Origin: Myxococcota bacterium | Lineage (GTDB): Bacteria; Myxococcota_A; Bradymonadia; UBA7976; UBA1532 | Assembly: GCA_963169045.1 (NCBI GenBank) | Contig: CAUJDF010000029.1 | Span: 181,599 to 245,598 of the forward strand | Length of the DNA: 64,000 nucleotides | Direction of reading: 5' to 3' | Part shown: piece by piece, positions 9,765 to 18,796 of the stretch | Position numbering within the stretch: the stretch's first letter is position 1 | Layout: every line of letters begins with the position of its first letter | Program-made: the position numbers and the translations under genes | Notes under the pieces: model-generated | What the model was told of the DNA's origin: nothing | What the model saw: the letters and a program-made list of their open reading frames with translations, nothing else | Databases searched by the model: none

Positions 9765-10856
9765 ATGATCGGCGAGACGAGCCTGCTGCTGGTGCTCGCC
9801 GCGGTCTACGTCGCGGCCTGCCTCCGCTGGATCCGCGCCGACGCGGTCGGCTTCCTTACGCGGCGTGGAGGCGTGGAGGCGCTGCGCCCCGAGCGCCTTC
9901 CGGGCAACGCGCGCGGCGGCTTCGCCTTCGCGGGGCTCGTGCCCGCGACGCGCCGGCTCTACGTGTGCCCGTTGCCGCCGGTGGCGACCGACGAGGCCGG
10001 CGTGGCGCCGCGCCGGGCCGACGGAGTGCCGCCCGCCGTCCGCCCGTGGGAGGCGCGCTTCACGGCGCGCGGACCATGGGTGCTGGCCGAGGGGCAGCGC
10101 TTCGTGCACGCCGGGTCCGAGGCCGGCGCGCGGCGCGTCGCCGAGGCGCTCGCCCGGCGCGACGGCGCGATCGAAGGCCTGTTCGATCGCGCCGCGATCG
10201 GGGCCCGGCTCGACGAGGTGCGTCGCGTTGCCCGCCCCGTGCGCGTGGCGAGCGCCGTGGCCTTCGCCTGGCTCGTCGTCGCGCCCGCCGTGGCGCTGCG
10301 GTTCGGCCTCGTGGCGACCTGGCTGCCGCTGATCGTCGCGTGGGCCGCGATCGCGCCGCCGCTCACGGTGCTCTTCTTCCGCGCCCACAAGCGGCTCCAC
10401 CCGGCGGCGGGCGAGGAGCGCTTCGCCCGCGTGCTGACGGTGTGCCTCTCGCCGCCGGAGGCCGCGCGGGCCGCCGACACGCTCGACGCGCACGCCCTCG
10501 ACGGTTTCCACCCGGCGCTCGTCGCGCAGGTCCTCGGCGACGACGCCACCTTCCGCGAGGTGGCCGGCGAGCACCTGCGGCGGCTCCGCCATCCGCCGAC
10601 GTTCGAGCACGGCGTGGGGGACGAGACCCGGGCGACGGTGCGCGCCTTCGAGGCGCGGCTGCTGGGCGCGCTCGAGGCGCACCTGCGCGCCGCCGGCGTC
10701 GATCCGCAGTCGCTGCTCGCGGCGCCGCCCGCCCTCGAGGAGGGCATGCGCGCGTACTGCCCGCGTTGTCTGGCGCAGAACCTGATGGCCGAGGGCGACT
10801 GCCCCGACTGCCCCGGCGTGGCGCTCGCGCCGTTGCGCGACGCGGGCGCCGATTAG
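9765..10856 (+). CDS. Membrane protein with C-terminal zinc ribbon, unknown function
   Basis: 363 residues. An N-terminal hydrophobic helix (about 6-22) and a long hydrophobic hairpin (about 158-205) predict two to three membrane segments. The C-terminus carries CPRC-x10-CPDC, a short zinc-ribbon-type cysteine set. The middle is a cytoplasmic helical region rich in Ala and Arg. I do not recognise the family. It follows the DUF2167 gene by 10 bp. Its last 4 bases overlap, tail to tail, the end of the opposite-strand zinc-ribbon gene, so the two transcripts would be complementary at their 3' ends. Confidence 0.75.
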   Translation: MIGETSLLLVLAAVYVAACLRWIRADAVGFLTRRGGVEALRPERLPGNARGGFAFAGLVPATRRLYVCPLPPVATDEAGVAPRRADGVPPAVRPWEARFTARGPWVLAEGQRFVHAGSEAGARRVAEALARRDGAIEGLFDRAAIGARLDEVRRVARPVRVASAVAFAWLVVAPAVALRFGLVATWLPLIVAWAAIAPPLTVLFFRAHKRLHPAAGEERFARVLTVCLSPPEAARAADTLDAHALDGFHPALVAQVLGDDATFREVAGEHLRRLRHPPTFEHGVGDETRATVRAFEARLLGALEAHLRAAGVDPQSLLAAPPALEEGMRAYCPRCLAQNLMAEGDCPDCPGVALAPLRDAGAD

Positions 10857-11599
10857 CGCCGCGCCGTCGTCGTCGCCAGCTCCGTCACCGCCGCGCTGAA
10901 CGACGCGCCGCACGCCTCGCAGATGTTCACCGCGCCGAGCTCGACGATGAACTCGGCGCCGCAGCGCGGGCACCCGCCCTCGGAGAGCGCCTCGGTCAGC
11001 GCCCGGTCGAAGGCGGCCCAGTCGAGGTTGCGCGACTCGCCCAGGTCCTGGCCGGCCTCGGAGACGAGCACGTAGTTGAGGTGCGAGATCACGATCTGCA
11101 CGCGCAGGTCGAGCGGCGGCTTCGTCGCGAGGCGGTGCAGCACGTCGAGCGCCGCTTCGAGGCGGCCCTCGTTGATCAGGTAGACGGCCTCGTCGAAGAA
11201 CAGCGTGCTCAGGGCGTCGGCGTCGCGACGGTCGTCGGGACGCAGACGGCGCCGCCGGTCGCGCTCGAGGCCGCGGTAGCGGAAGCCCTTCTCGCGCAGG
11301 CGGCGCAGCGCGGCGAGCGCGCGGCCCTCGCGGACGAGCAGCCCCGCCTCGCCGAGGCGCGCGATGAGGCCGGGCAGCGGGGCGGCGTCGCCGAAGCGCG
11401 CCGCGAAGTCGATGGCGAGCTCCTCTTCGGAGCGCAGGCCGTCGAGGTGCAGGACGAGGAACCGCCCGGCCTCGTCGAGGCGCAGCCGCTCGACCCCGTC
11501 GCCGTCGACCACGACGTAGGACGTCCCGTCGTCGGCGGGCGGCGCGCGGCGGATCTCGAGGGCGTCGTGAATGCGGGGCACGGCGTTCATGGCGCGCAT
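10853..11599 (-). CDS. PqqD-like and zinc-ribbon protein, unknown function
   Basis: 248 residues if ATG 11599 is used; ATG 11590 is an equal alternative and neither has a clear ribosome binding site. Residues about 10-90 (VVDGDGVERLRLDEAGRFLV, then a DGLRSEEELA helix and GLLVREGRA) resemble the winged-helix peptide-binding fold of PqqD-like proteins. A helical middle part contains LINEGRLEAALDVLHRLAT, TPR-like. The C-terminus has CPRC-x14-CEAC, a zinc ribbon. The PqqD comparison is pattern based and no modified-peptide gene is nearby. Converges on the preceding membrane zinc-ribbon gene with a 4-bp overlap. Confidence 0.7.
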   Translation of the reverse strand: MRAMNAVPRIHDALEIRRAPPADDGTSYVVVDGDGVERLRLDEAGRFLVLHLDGLRSEEELAIDFAARFGDAAPLPGLIARLGEAGLLVREGRALAALRRLREKGFRYRGLERDRRRRLRPDDRRDADALSTLFFDEAVYLINEGRLEAALDVLHRLATKPPLDLRVQIVISHLNYVLVSEAGQDLGESRNLDWAAFDRALTEALSEGGCPRCGAEFIVELGAVNICEACGASFSAAVTELATTTARR

Positions 11600-11718
11600 G
11601 ATGGCGGAAAGAGGCGGCGGTGGGAACTCCCGCGAGACACCGCTGTCCATCCCTTCGAGCCGGCCGGCCGCCCTCGATCCCGTCTCTTCAGCCATCGAGC
11701 CATGGGAGGAGTCCGTCC

Positions 11719-13083
11719 ATGCAACGACAGACGTCCGTCGAGCCGTCGGCGCGCGCCCTCGAGGTCGTGGTGACCTGGGGCGCCAGCGTCCTCGACGCGA
11801 GCCACGTCACGACCGGCCTGTGCACCATCGGTCCGGCGCGCGGCACCGACTGCTTCGTCGAGGGCGAGCTCGTGCCGGTCGAGCGCTATGTGCTCGCCCG
11901 CGTCGGGCCGGCGCGGCCGCTCGTGAACATCCCGCGGGCGGTGGCGGGCGAGCTCCGCCTCGGCGACGCGGTGTACTCGCTCGACGAGCTGCGCGCGTCG
12001 GGGCGCCTCGAGCCGAGCCCCGACATGCCGGACAGCCACATGCTCGGCCTCCCGCCGGGATCGGCGTGCCGCCTGCGTTTCGGCGCCAAGGCGATCCTGC
12101 TCCGGCCCGTCGCCGCGCTGGCGCCGCCGCCGCGGTTCGGTCTGTTCGACACGCGCCTCGGGCGGCACGTCGTCGTCGCCTCCGTCCTGCACGGCCTCGT
12201 CGGCGTGGCCACGGCGGCGATCCCGCCCGACCCCGGGACGCTGCGCCTCGACGGCTTCGCGCGCGTCGACCGCTTCGTCGAGGTCACGGTGCGTCCGGAC
12301 GCGCCGCGTGAGGCGCGGCGCGCGCATCCACTGGCCGAGCTGCCGGCGCGCGCCGAGCCGGCGCCGCCGGGGCCCGCCGTCGCTGCGCCCGCGCCGAAGC
12401 GCGGCGAGCCGGGGCGGCCGCGCGCCGTGTCGACGCCCGCCGCGAACCCGGAGCGCGGCCGCAGCGAGGCGCGCGCCGCCGCCGACGAGGCGCTGCGCGC
12501 GATCGAACGCTCCGGCGGCGGTCTGTTCAGCGCGGGCACGGCGGTCGTCGATCCGTCGCTGCTCGACGGCGCCGGCGGGCCGGGCGTGGGCCCCGGCGAC
12601 GGCGGCCCGGGCATCGCGTCGTTCCCGCGCGGCGGCGGCGGCTTCGACGAGCGCAGCCAGGGCATCGCCGGCGTGCCCCGCGGCCCGCGCGGCCCCGTGG
12701 GCGATCCGACGCGCTACGACCGCGCGCCGACGAACGACGCCCGCACGCTGCGCGCGCCCGACCCGCCCCGCGGCCGTGTCGAGGTCGTCGGCGCGCTCGA
12801 TCCGCAGGACATCCAGCGCGTCGTGCGCAACCACGTCGCCGAGTACCGCTACTGTTACGAGCGTTCGCTTCAGAAGCGGCCCGACCTCGCCGGCAAGGTG
12901 GTCGTGCGCTTCGTGATCGGCGCCCGCGGCGACGTCGTCTCCGTCAAGACGACGGAGTCGACGATCGGCGACGCCGACGTCGGCGACTGCCTGCAGGCGC
13001 GCATCGGGCGCTGGACGTTCCCCGCGCCGCGTGGCGGCGGCATGGTCACGGTGAACTACCCGTTCGTCTTCCGGCCCCAGTGA
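11719..13083 (+). CDS. AgmX/PglI C-terminal domain protein (TonB-like energy-transduction or motility family)
   Basis: 454 residues. ATG 11719 is set by GGGAGGAG at 11704-11711, 7 bases upstream. The N-terminal ~190 residues form a beta-rich region (LEVVVTWGASVLDASHV) without a membrane helix. A Pro/Ala/Gly-rich linker follows to about residue 360. The C-terminal domain has DIQRVVRNHVAEYRYCYERS, then GKVVVRFVIGARGDV and GDCLQARIGRWTFP, the pattern of the AgmX/PglI C-terminal domain, which is TonB-C-like. In Myxococcus such proteins occur in gliding and glutamate-rich multi-domain proteins. It abuts, tail to tail, a paralogue on the other strand. Confidence 0.8.
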   Translation: MQRQTSVEPSARALEVVVTWGASVLDASHVTTGLCTIGPARGTDCFVEGELVPVERYVLARVGPARPLVNIPRAVAGELRLGDAVYSLDELRASGRLEPSPDMPDSHMLGLPPGSACRLRFGAKAILLRPVAALAPPPRFGLFDTRLGRHVVVASVLHGLVGVATAAIPPDPGTLRLDGFARVDRFVEVTVRPDAPREARRAHPLAELPARAEPAPPGPAVAAPAPKRGEPGRPRAVSTPAANPERGRSEARAAADEALRAIERSGGGLFSAGTAVVDPSLLDGAGGPGVGPGDGGPGIASFPRGGGGFDERSQGIAGVPRGPRGPVGDPTRYDRAPTNDARTLRAPDPPRGRVEVVGALDPQDIQRVVRNHVAEYRYCYERSLQKRPDLAGKVVVRFVIGARGDVVSVKTTESTIGDADVGDCLQARIGRWTFPAPRGGGMVTVNYPFVFRPQ

Positions 13084-14346
13084 TCACTCGCCGGGGCTGA
13101 ACACGAAGGGGAACTGGACGACACACTGCCCGCCTTGTGGCGGCGTGAACCGCCACCGCAACAGATTGCGCCGGACACACCCCGCCACCTCCGCGTCGCG
13201 CAGGGTGTCGTCGCTGACGAAGGCGCCCTGCACCGTGCCATCGAGCGCGATCGTCCAGCGCATCGTCAGCTTGCCGCGCAGCGCCGGGTTGCCGATGAGC
13301 GCCTTCTCGTAGCAGTAGGACACGCCGTTGCGTCGGACGTTGACGACGCGCAAGATGTCGGACTCCTTGCAGAATCCGTCGACGCTCGTCTTCACGGCGG
13401 GCGGCTGCGGGCGCGCCTTCGCCGGGCGGCCGCCGAGCTGGCTGCCGGGGCGGCCGCCGCCCCCAGGCGCGAAGTCGCCGACGCCGCCGATGTATCCCAG
13501 GCGCCCACCGCCGCCGCTGCCCGTGTTGCGGATGCCGAAGCCGTGGCTGCCGTGGCCGACGATGTCTTCGTGTCCGTCGCCGACGGCGGGCCCGAGCTTG
13601 CCGGCAAAGTCGGGATCGCGGGCGAACACGCTCGCGAGCGCGCCCGTCCGACCGAGGTCGTCGATGGCGGTCGTCACACCGCCCGGGCGCCTCGCCGGCG
13701 GTGCCTCGCGGCGCTTCACCCGCGTCGGCCGCGTCTCCTCGGGGCGCCCGAGCGCGCCCTCCGCGCCCTCCATCGCGGGGGCGGCGGGGGCGGCCCGGGC
13801 GGGCGCCGGGGGCGGGGGCGGCGCCGGGGGCGGCTGCACCCACGCGTCGATGGCGACGAAGCGCGGCGCCTGCGTCGGCTCCTGACGCGCCGACGCCTCC
13901 CCGCCGTCGAAGATCAGGAACGCCGCGATCAACAGCCCGACGTGCATCGCGACCGCCGCGTTCAGCGTCCCGAGGAACGACGAGTCGAGGCGCGCCAGCG
14001 CGGGCGTGGGCGGCGGCTTCGTGGGCGCCGTCGCCAGCTCGAACACCACCGCCACGCGCCCGAGCTCGATGAGACCGCGATCGCCCGGGCGCAGCGCTGG
14101 TCTGTCGCCCTCGGCCGTACGCCACGCCTGCAGCGACACCCGCGCGCCGTCGCGCGACAGATGGCCGCGCGCCGCCGGCGTCAGATGGACGACCGCCTCG
14201 CCGCGCTCGCCGCCGAACAACAGATGCTCCTCGAGGCCGTCGGCGACGCGCCACGGCGCGCCCGGACGCAGCGCGCGCTCCTCGAGCACGGCGTCCTGCC
14301 ACACCACGGCGACCCACAGACGCACTTCCCCCGCCTGCACGAACAT
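13084..14346 (-). CDS. AgmX/PglI C-terminal domain protein, membrane-anchored paralogue
   Basis: 420 residues from ATG 14346; GAGGG lies 6 bases before it, favouring it over an upstream start at 14406. The N-terminal ~120 residues are beta-rich (VRLWVAVVWQDAVLEERAL). A single membrane helix (LNAAVAMHVGLLIAAFLIF, about 128-147) is followed by a Pro-rich periplasmic linker and Gly-rich stretch. The C-terminal domain (DILRVVNVRRNGVSYCYEKA, GKLTMRWTIALDGTV, CVRRNLLRWRFTPP) matches the paralogue at 11719-13083. The layout is like TonB: inner-membrane anchor, extended linker, terminal domain. The two genes' stop codons are directly adjacent (13083/13084). Confidence 0.8.
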   Translation of the reverse strand: MFVQAGEVRLWVAVVWQDAVLEERALRPGAPWRVADGLEEHLLFGGERGEAVVHLTPAARGHLSRDGARVSLQAWRTAEGDRPALRPGDRGLIELGRVAVVFELATAPTKPPPTPALARLDSSFLGTLNAAVAMHVGLLIAAFLIFDGGEASARQEPTQAPRFVAIDAWVQPPPAPPPPPAPARAAPAAPAMEGAEGALGRPEETRPTRVKRREAPPARRPGGVTTAIDDLGRTGALASVFARDPDFAGKLGPAVGDGHEDIVGHGSHGFGIRNTGSGGGGRLGYIGGVGDFAPGGGGRPGSQLGGRPAKARPQPPAVKTSVDGFCKESDILRVVNVRRNGVSYCYEKALIGNPALRGKLTMRWTIALDGTVQGAFVSDDTLRDAEVAGCVRRNLLRWRFTPPQGGQCVVQFPFVFSPGE

Positions 14347-14444
14347 GCCATTCCCTCGCTGGTTGTGGACGACGACCCGGGTCCGTCCAATGGACCGCGC
14401 GCCCACCGCCGGGTTCCATGGGTGCGAAACATTGCACCGGCGCT

Positions 14445-14473
14445 TTGACCGGCTCGCGCCGTTTCGTTAGTTT
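14445..14473 (+). promoter_or_regulatory. Sigma-70-like promoter for the unknown gene at 14505
   Basis: TTGACC (14445-14450) and TAGTTT (14468-14473) are separated by 17 bases in an unusually T-rich stretch for this genome. The -10 box ends 31 bases before the ATG. The match is by eye only; no transcription start is known. Confidence 0.4.
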
Positions 14474-14504
14474 CGATGTCCGTCATTCAGAGGGGGCGCA
14501 CACC

Positions 14505-15746
14505 ATGGCCGTCATGTCGCTCGAGCGGTGGCTCGAAGAGACCCATGAGACGTTCAACTTCCGCGGCACCGAGCTGACCGCGATCGACAACGCCCTGAGG
14601 GACTATCACCAGACGCGCTCGAACGAGTCGCTCCGCAAGCTGCGCGTCGCGTTCAACGCGTGGACGTCGAAGCAGGGCCTCAACTGGGAACAGAGCAGCC
14701 GCAACGGCAAGGGCGCGTTCACGAAGCTGAACCGACAGATCACCGAGGCGCAGCGCGACACACCGTCGGCGGCGACGCTCGCTTTCCAGAAGCACATCAG
14801 CGAAGCCCGGCAGGACGCGCTCAAGCGCATCTTCCTCGGCAAGCGCCTCGTGATGAAGACCAGCGCCAAGGCGTGGACGGTCCAGAAGGTCGCCAGCGTC
14901 GCCCAGGACTCGTTGAAGGTCGCGAAGGTCAGCCTGCCGTCGGCGTCGATCGCGCCGAGCGCCTCCTCCGTGCCCGAACCGGTGAAGAAGATCGTCTACG
15001 AGGCGGTGAAGCAGGTCTTCGACGCCGATCAGGTCGAGGAGGTGGTCGCCTTCCTCGGCATCAACTTCATGAACCAGCTCGTCACCTCGGTGGCGCCGTT
15101 CGTGGGACACATCAAGAGCGGCGGCAAGGCGCTCGTCGAGTGGGCGAAGACCGCGCGCTCGCAGTACCGCCTGAGCGACGCGCGCGACCACCAGCGCGGC
15201 CTGCTGAAGGGCGATCCGCGCGAGGCCTGCGCCGGCCTGATCGAGATCCTCGAGCGGGACCGCAACGAGCACGCGACCAAGGCGTCGATGGCCACCGCCG
15301 AGCTCGGCGCGCGCACCGTGGCCAGCTTCCTCGACGGCGGGGCGGCGACGGGGAGCGCCATCGGCCTCGCGTCGTCGATCAGCAACCTGATGCACCAGGT
15401 CTATCTGCTCGGGCGCGAGTACCGCGACCTGAAGGCCGCCAACGCGCTGCTCGCCCAGGCCACGTCGCTCGACCGGCGGCTGTTCACGGCGAACCCGCTG
15501 CTCGGCGCGTACTACATCTGGTTCGGCGAGACGAGCGACCTCGTCGCCATCCTGGCCGACGACCTCGGCACGCAGGACTGGATGGACGAGGTCGAGTTCA
15601 TCAACTCGCACCACATCGCGCGCCTCAAGGAGCTCTCGCTGATCGTCATGAACGACGCGCGCTTCGAGATCGAGAACATGCCGTACCCGCCCGCCGGCCT
15701 CGTGGACCGCATGGCCCGCGACGCGAAGAAGGCGCTCACCGCCTGA
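14505..15746 (+). CDS. Helical protein of unknown function
   Basis: 413 residues from ATG 14505, with AGGGGG at 14491-14496 eight bases upstream. No signal peptide. The first 110 residues are charged and helical (SLERWLEETHETFNFRGTEL, WEQSSRNGKGAFTKLNRQIT). The centre has amphipathic and mildly hydrophobic stretches (VVAFLGINFMNQLVTSVAPF, about 180-200; FLDGGAATGSAIGLASSISN, about 275-295). The composition has fewer Arg/Ala runs than its neighbours. It is a single-gene unit between a divergently placed AgmX gene and the 15848 operon, with a promoter of its own. I do not recognise the family; the hydrophobic glycine-rich segment would fit membrane insertion, but this is speculation. Confidence 0.75.
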   Translation: MAVMSLERWLEETHETFNFRGTELTAIDNALRDYHQTRSNESLRKLRVAFNAWTSKQGLNWEQSSRNGKGAFTKLNRQITEAQRDTPSAATLAFQKHISEARQDALKRIFLGKRLVMKTSAKAWTVQKVASVAQDSLKVAKVSLPSASIAPSASSVPEPVKKIVYEAVKQVFDADQVEEVVAFLGINFMNQLVTSVAPFVGHIKSGGKALVEWAKTARSQYRLSDARDHQRGLLKGDPREACAGLIEILERDRNEHATKASMATAELGARTVASFLDGGAATGSAIGLASSISNLMHQVYLLGREYRDLKAANALLAQATSLDRRLFTANPLLGAYYIWFGETSDLVAILADDLGTQDWMDEVEFINSHHIARLKELSLIVMNDARFEIENMPYPPAGLVDRMARDAKKALTA

Positions 15747-15847
15747 TCCGCCCCCCCTCCTGACGCGGGCATTGCGCCGCGCGCGCCGGCATCGGAGAAC
15801 TCCGGTGAGGGTCGCGCGTTCCATTCCCGGCAGACGCAGGAGGTCCC

Positions 15848-18796
15848 ATGAGTTCCAGGGTATGGCTGCTCGCGGCGTTGCTGCTGGCGAGTCCGGCGGC
15901 GGCGCAGCCGGACGCCGAGCAGGTGACGCTGAAGCTCGAGCGCTACCAGGCGCTGCTGGCGCAGGCGCAGCGGCACGGGGCGGCGCGGGCGGCGTGGGCC
16001 GACGGGCAGGTCCGCGTGGCGCTGCCCGGCGACGACGACCGCTTCGCGACGGTGTCGGTGGACGCGCGGCTGACCGTGCTCGGCGAGGGCACGGCGGAGG
16101 TGGCGCTGGTCCCGCCCGACGCGGTGCTGCAGGCGGCCACCATCGACGGGAACGCGGCGGCGCTCGTGCCGTCGGCGGGCATGCAGGCGGCGCTCATCGA
16201 GCCGGGAACCGTCAGCGTTTCGCTCCGGTATCTCGTGCCGATCGCCGACGTCGACGGGCGGCAGGCGCTCGTCCCCCTGCCGCCGCTGCCGGGCGCGCAG
16301 CTCACGGTCGAGGGCGCGCCCGACGCCGAGGTGGCGCCGGCGGCCGCGGTCCAGCGGAGCGGCGGGACGCTGACGGCGCGGCTGCCGGCGACGTCCGCCG
16401 TCGCGGTGCGCTGGGGCGGCGCGCGGCGCGGCCACGCGGTGCGGCGCGTCGACTACGTGCTGACCGTCGACGAGAGCGGCGAGGGCATGGACGTCGCCGC
16501 CACGGTGGAAGCGGACCTCGGCGTGGAGCGCGCCGACGTGCGCCTCGCGCAGGAGAGCGTGGCGCTGATCGACGTGCGCGAGGGCGCGACGCCGCTCACC
16601 CCGCGCGTCGTCGACGGCTGGCACGTGGCCGGCGTGCGCGGCAAGGGCCGCAAGGTGCTGACGGTCCGCTTCCGCGTGGCCATCGACCGCGGGCAGGGCC
16701 AGCCGCAGATCGTCCTGCACCCGGACCGGGCGCCCATCGCGCGCGTCGACCTCACCGTGCCCGGCGCCCGCACCGTCCAGATCGACCCGCAAGTGCCGTT
16801 GACCGTCCGCGTCAACGGGCAGGGCGACCGCGGCAACACGCGCGCCGTCGCCCACCTGCCGCCCGTCGAGGCGGTCACCATCCGCTGGACGGAGTCGCGC
16901 GCCGCCCCCGAGCAGCTCGTGCGCGCCAACACCGAGACCGTCCAGCTCGTCACGCTGCAGGAGGGCGTCGTGCGCTCGCGGGCGCTCGTCCGCTACGAGG
17001 TCATCCGCGGCAAGGTGCGCGAGCTGGCGGTGCGGCTGCCGGACGACGTCGTCCTCTACAAGGTCGTCGGCGACTCCGTCGATGACTGGCGCACCTTCGC
17101 CCCGCAGGAGAACGAGCCGCGCCAGGTGCGCATCAGCCTCGCCCGCGAGCTCGAGGGCCACTTCGCCGTCGAGCTCCAGCTCGAGGCCGTCGCGCCGCGC
17201 GAGGAGGGCGCCCCGGTCACCCTCCCGGTGGTGCGGCCCCTCGGCGCCTTCCGGGAGGGCGGCGTCGTCGCGCTGTTCGACGGCGACAAGGTGGGCTTCG
17301 GCGAGGCGCAGGCCGAGGGTTACACCAAGGTGGGGCAGGACGCGCTGCCCCCCGACGTGCGGCAGACGCTGACCGACAAAGTGAGCCAGGCCTTCAAGCA
17401 CATCGGGGAGCCGGGACCGATCGCCGCGAAGGTGGCGACGGCGAAGGCGCGCGAGGTCCGCTTCGACGCGCACGTCGACACGCTCTACCTCGTGCGCGAC
17501 GGCGCCATGGCCGGGCACGCGTCGGTGCTCGTCGAGATCAAGAGCGGTCGGCGCGACGCCCTGCGCCTGACGCTGCCCGAGGGCGTCGCCGAGCCGCGCA
17601 TCACCGCGCCGAGCCTCAACAAGGTGGAGGCGGTGGCCAGCGAGGAGCCCGGGCGAAAGGCGTACGACGTGCGCTTCACCCAGGCGCTCGAAGGCGCGGT
17701 GCAGCTCGACGTGGAGTTCGAGGAGCTGCTGCCGAAGGACCTCGGCCGCGTGCGCGTGCCGGACCTGCGCATCCTCGGCGCCGAGGTCGAGGACGGCAAC
17801 CTCGGCATCACCGCCGAGACCGGCATCGAGGTGCAGACGGCCGAGGTGAAGGACCTGCGCCTGCAGACGGCCGAAGAGCTGCCGAAGGCGGTGCGCCTGC
17901 GCACCGAGCGCGAGGTCCTGCTGGGCTTCGGCTACACGCACGCGCCCTGGACGCTGGACCTGGACGTGAAGCGGCACCGCACGGTCGAGACGCTGCAGGC
18001 GGTGATCACCGGCGCCTGGCTCGAGACGAACGTGCTCGACAGCGGTCACGTGGTGAACCGTGCGACCTTCGCCGTGAGCAACGAGGAGCGCCAGTACCTG
18101 CAGCTCGCCATCCCGGAGGGGAGCCGTGTGCTCGCGGTGGCCGCGGGCGGCGTCCAGGTGAAGGCGGTGGCCGACGACCAGGGCGCGATCAAGGTGCCGC
18201 TGCCGCGCGGCCGCCGTCTGATGATCGACGTGGTGTACGAGCTGACGCACGAGCGCATGGGGATGCTCGGCGGCATGGAGCTGATGTTCCCGCGGCCGGA
18301 CGTGCGCCTCTCCGACCTGCAGTGGCTGCTGCGGTTCCCGTCGCGCTTCACGCTGTACGGCGTCGACACCGAGCTGAAGGAGCGGCCGTACTACCACTAC
18401 CGCCCCGTGCCGCCGGGGTCCGCGGAGCTGCCGTTCGGCGTGCCGCCCGGCGAGGAGCTGACGGAGCACCTCTTCACCTACGCGGTGCTCGATCCGACCG
18501 AGCCGGCGCCGCTCCTCGATCTGACCTACGCCGGGGGCGCGGCGGGCGCGCTCGACGGCGTCGTGCTCGTGCTCGCGGTGGGGCTGCTCGGCCTGTTCGT
18601 GTGGCGGCGGGCGCGCGGGGCGCCGCTGGACCGCGCGGGCGGGCTGCTGCTGGCCGGCGGCCTCTCGCTGCTCGTGCTCAAGGCGGCGGCGTGGGCGTTG
18701 ACCGGCCCCGAGGCGCTGGCGGTCGCGGCGGCGCTGCTGGTGATCGGGTTCGCGGCGCGGCGCCGGGCGCGCGCGAACGCGCCGGGGGTGCCGTGA
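15848..18796 (+). CDS. Large exported beta-rich protein with C-terminal membrane helices
   Basis: 982 residues, AGGAGG 5 bases before ATG 15848. A cleavable signal (MSSRVWLLAALLLASPAAAQ) is followed by about 850 residues rich in Val/Thr beta pattern with repeated domain-like segments, for example LPDDVVLYKVVGDSVDDWRT and LPEGVAEPRI. Three hydrophobic segments close the protein (about 897-917, 925-945, 953-975), with a basic tail. So most of the chain is outside the cytoplasm, tethered at its C-terminus. The family is not recognised. The stop TGA shares its A with the ATG of the following lipoprotein gene (TGATG at 18794-18798), so expression of the two is likely coupled. Confidence 0.8.
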   Translation: MSSRVWLLAALLLASPAAAQPDAEQVTLKLERYQALLAQAQRHGAARAAWADGQVRVALPGDDDRFATVSVDARLTVLGEGTAEVALVPPDAVLQAATIDGNAAALVPSAGMQAALIEPGTVSVSLRYLVPIADVDGRQALVPLPPLPGAQLTVEGAPDAEVAPAAAVQRSGGTLTARLPATSAVAVRWGGARRGHAVRRVDYVLTVDESGEGMDVAATVEADLGVERADVRLAQESVALIDVREGATPLTPRVVDGWHVAGVRGKGRKVLTVRFRVAIDRGQGQPQIVLHPDRAPIARVDLTVPGARTVQIDPQVPLTVRVNGQGDRGNTRAVAHLPPVEAVTIRWTESRAAPEQLVRANTETVQLVTLQEGVVRSRALVRYEVIRGKVRELAVRLPDDVVLYKVVGDSVDDWRTFAPQENEPRQVRISLARELEGHFAVELQLEAVAPREEGAPVTLPVVRPLGAFREGGVVALFDGDKVGFGEAQAEGYTKVGQDALPPDVRQTLTDKVSQAFKHIGEPGPIAAKVATAKAREVRFDAHVDTLYLVRDGAMAGHASVLVEIKSGRRDALRLTLPEGVAEPRITAPSLNKVEAVASEEPGRKAYDVRFTQALEGAVQLDVEFEELLPKDLGRVRVPDLRILGAEVEDGNLGITAETGIEVQTAEVKDLRLQTAEELPKAVRLRTEREVLLGFGYTHAPWTLDLDVKRHRTVETLQAVITGAWLETNVLDSGHVVNRATFAVSNEERQYLQLAIPEGSRVLAVAAGGVQVKAVADDQGAIKVPLPRGRRLMIDVVYELTHERMGMLGGMELMFPRPDVRLSDLQWLLRFPSRFTLYGVDTELKERPYYHYRPVPPGSAELPFGVPPGEELTEHLFTYAVLDPTEPAPLLDLTYAGGAAGALDGVVLVLAVGLLGLFVWRRARGAPLDRAGGLLLAGGLSLLVLKAAAWALTGPEALAVAAALLVIGFAARRRARANAPGVP

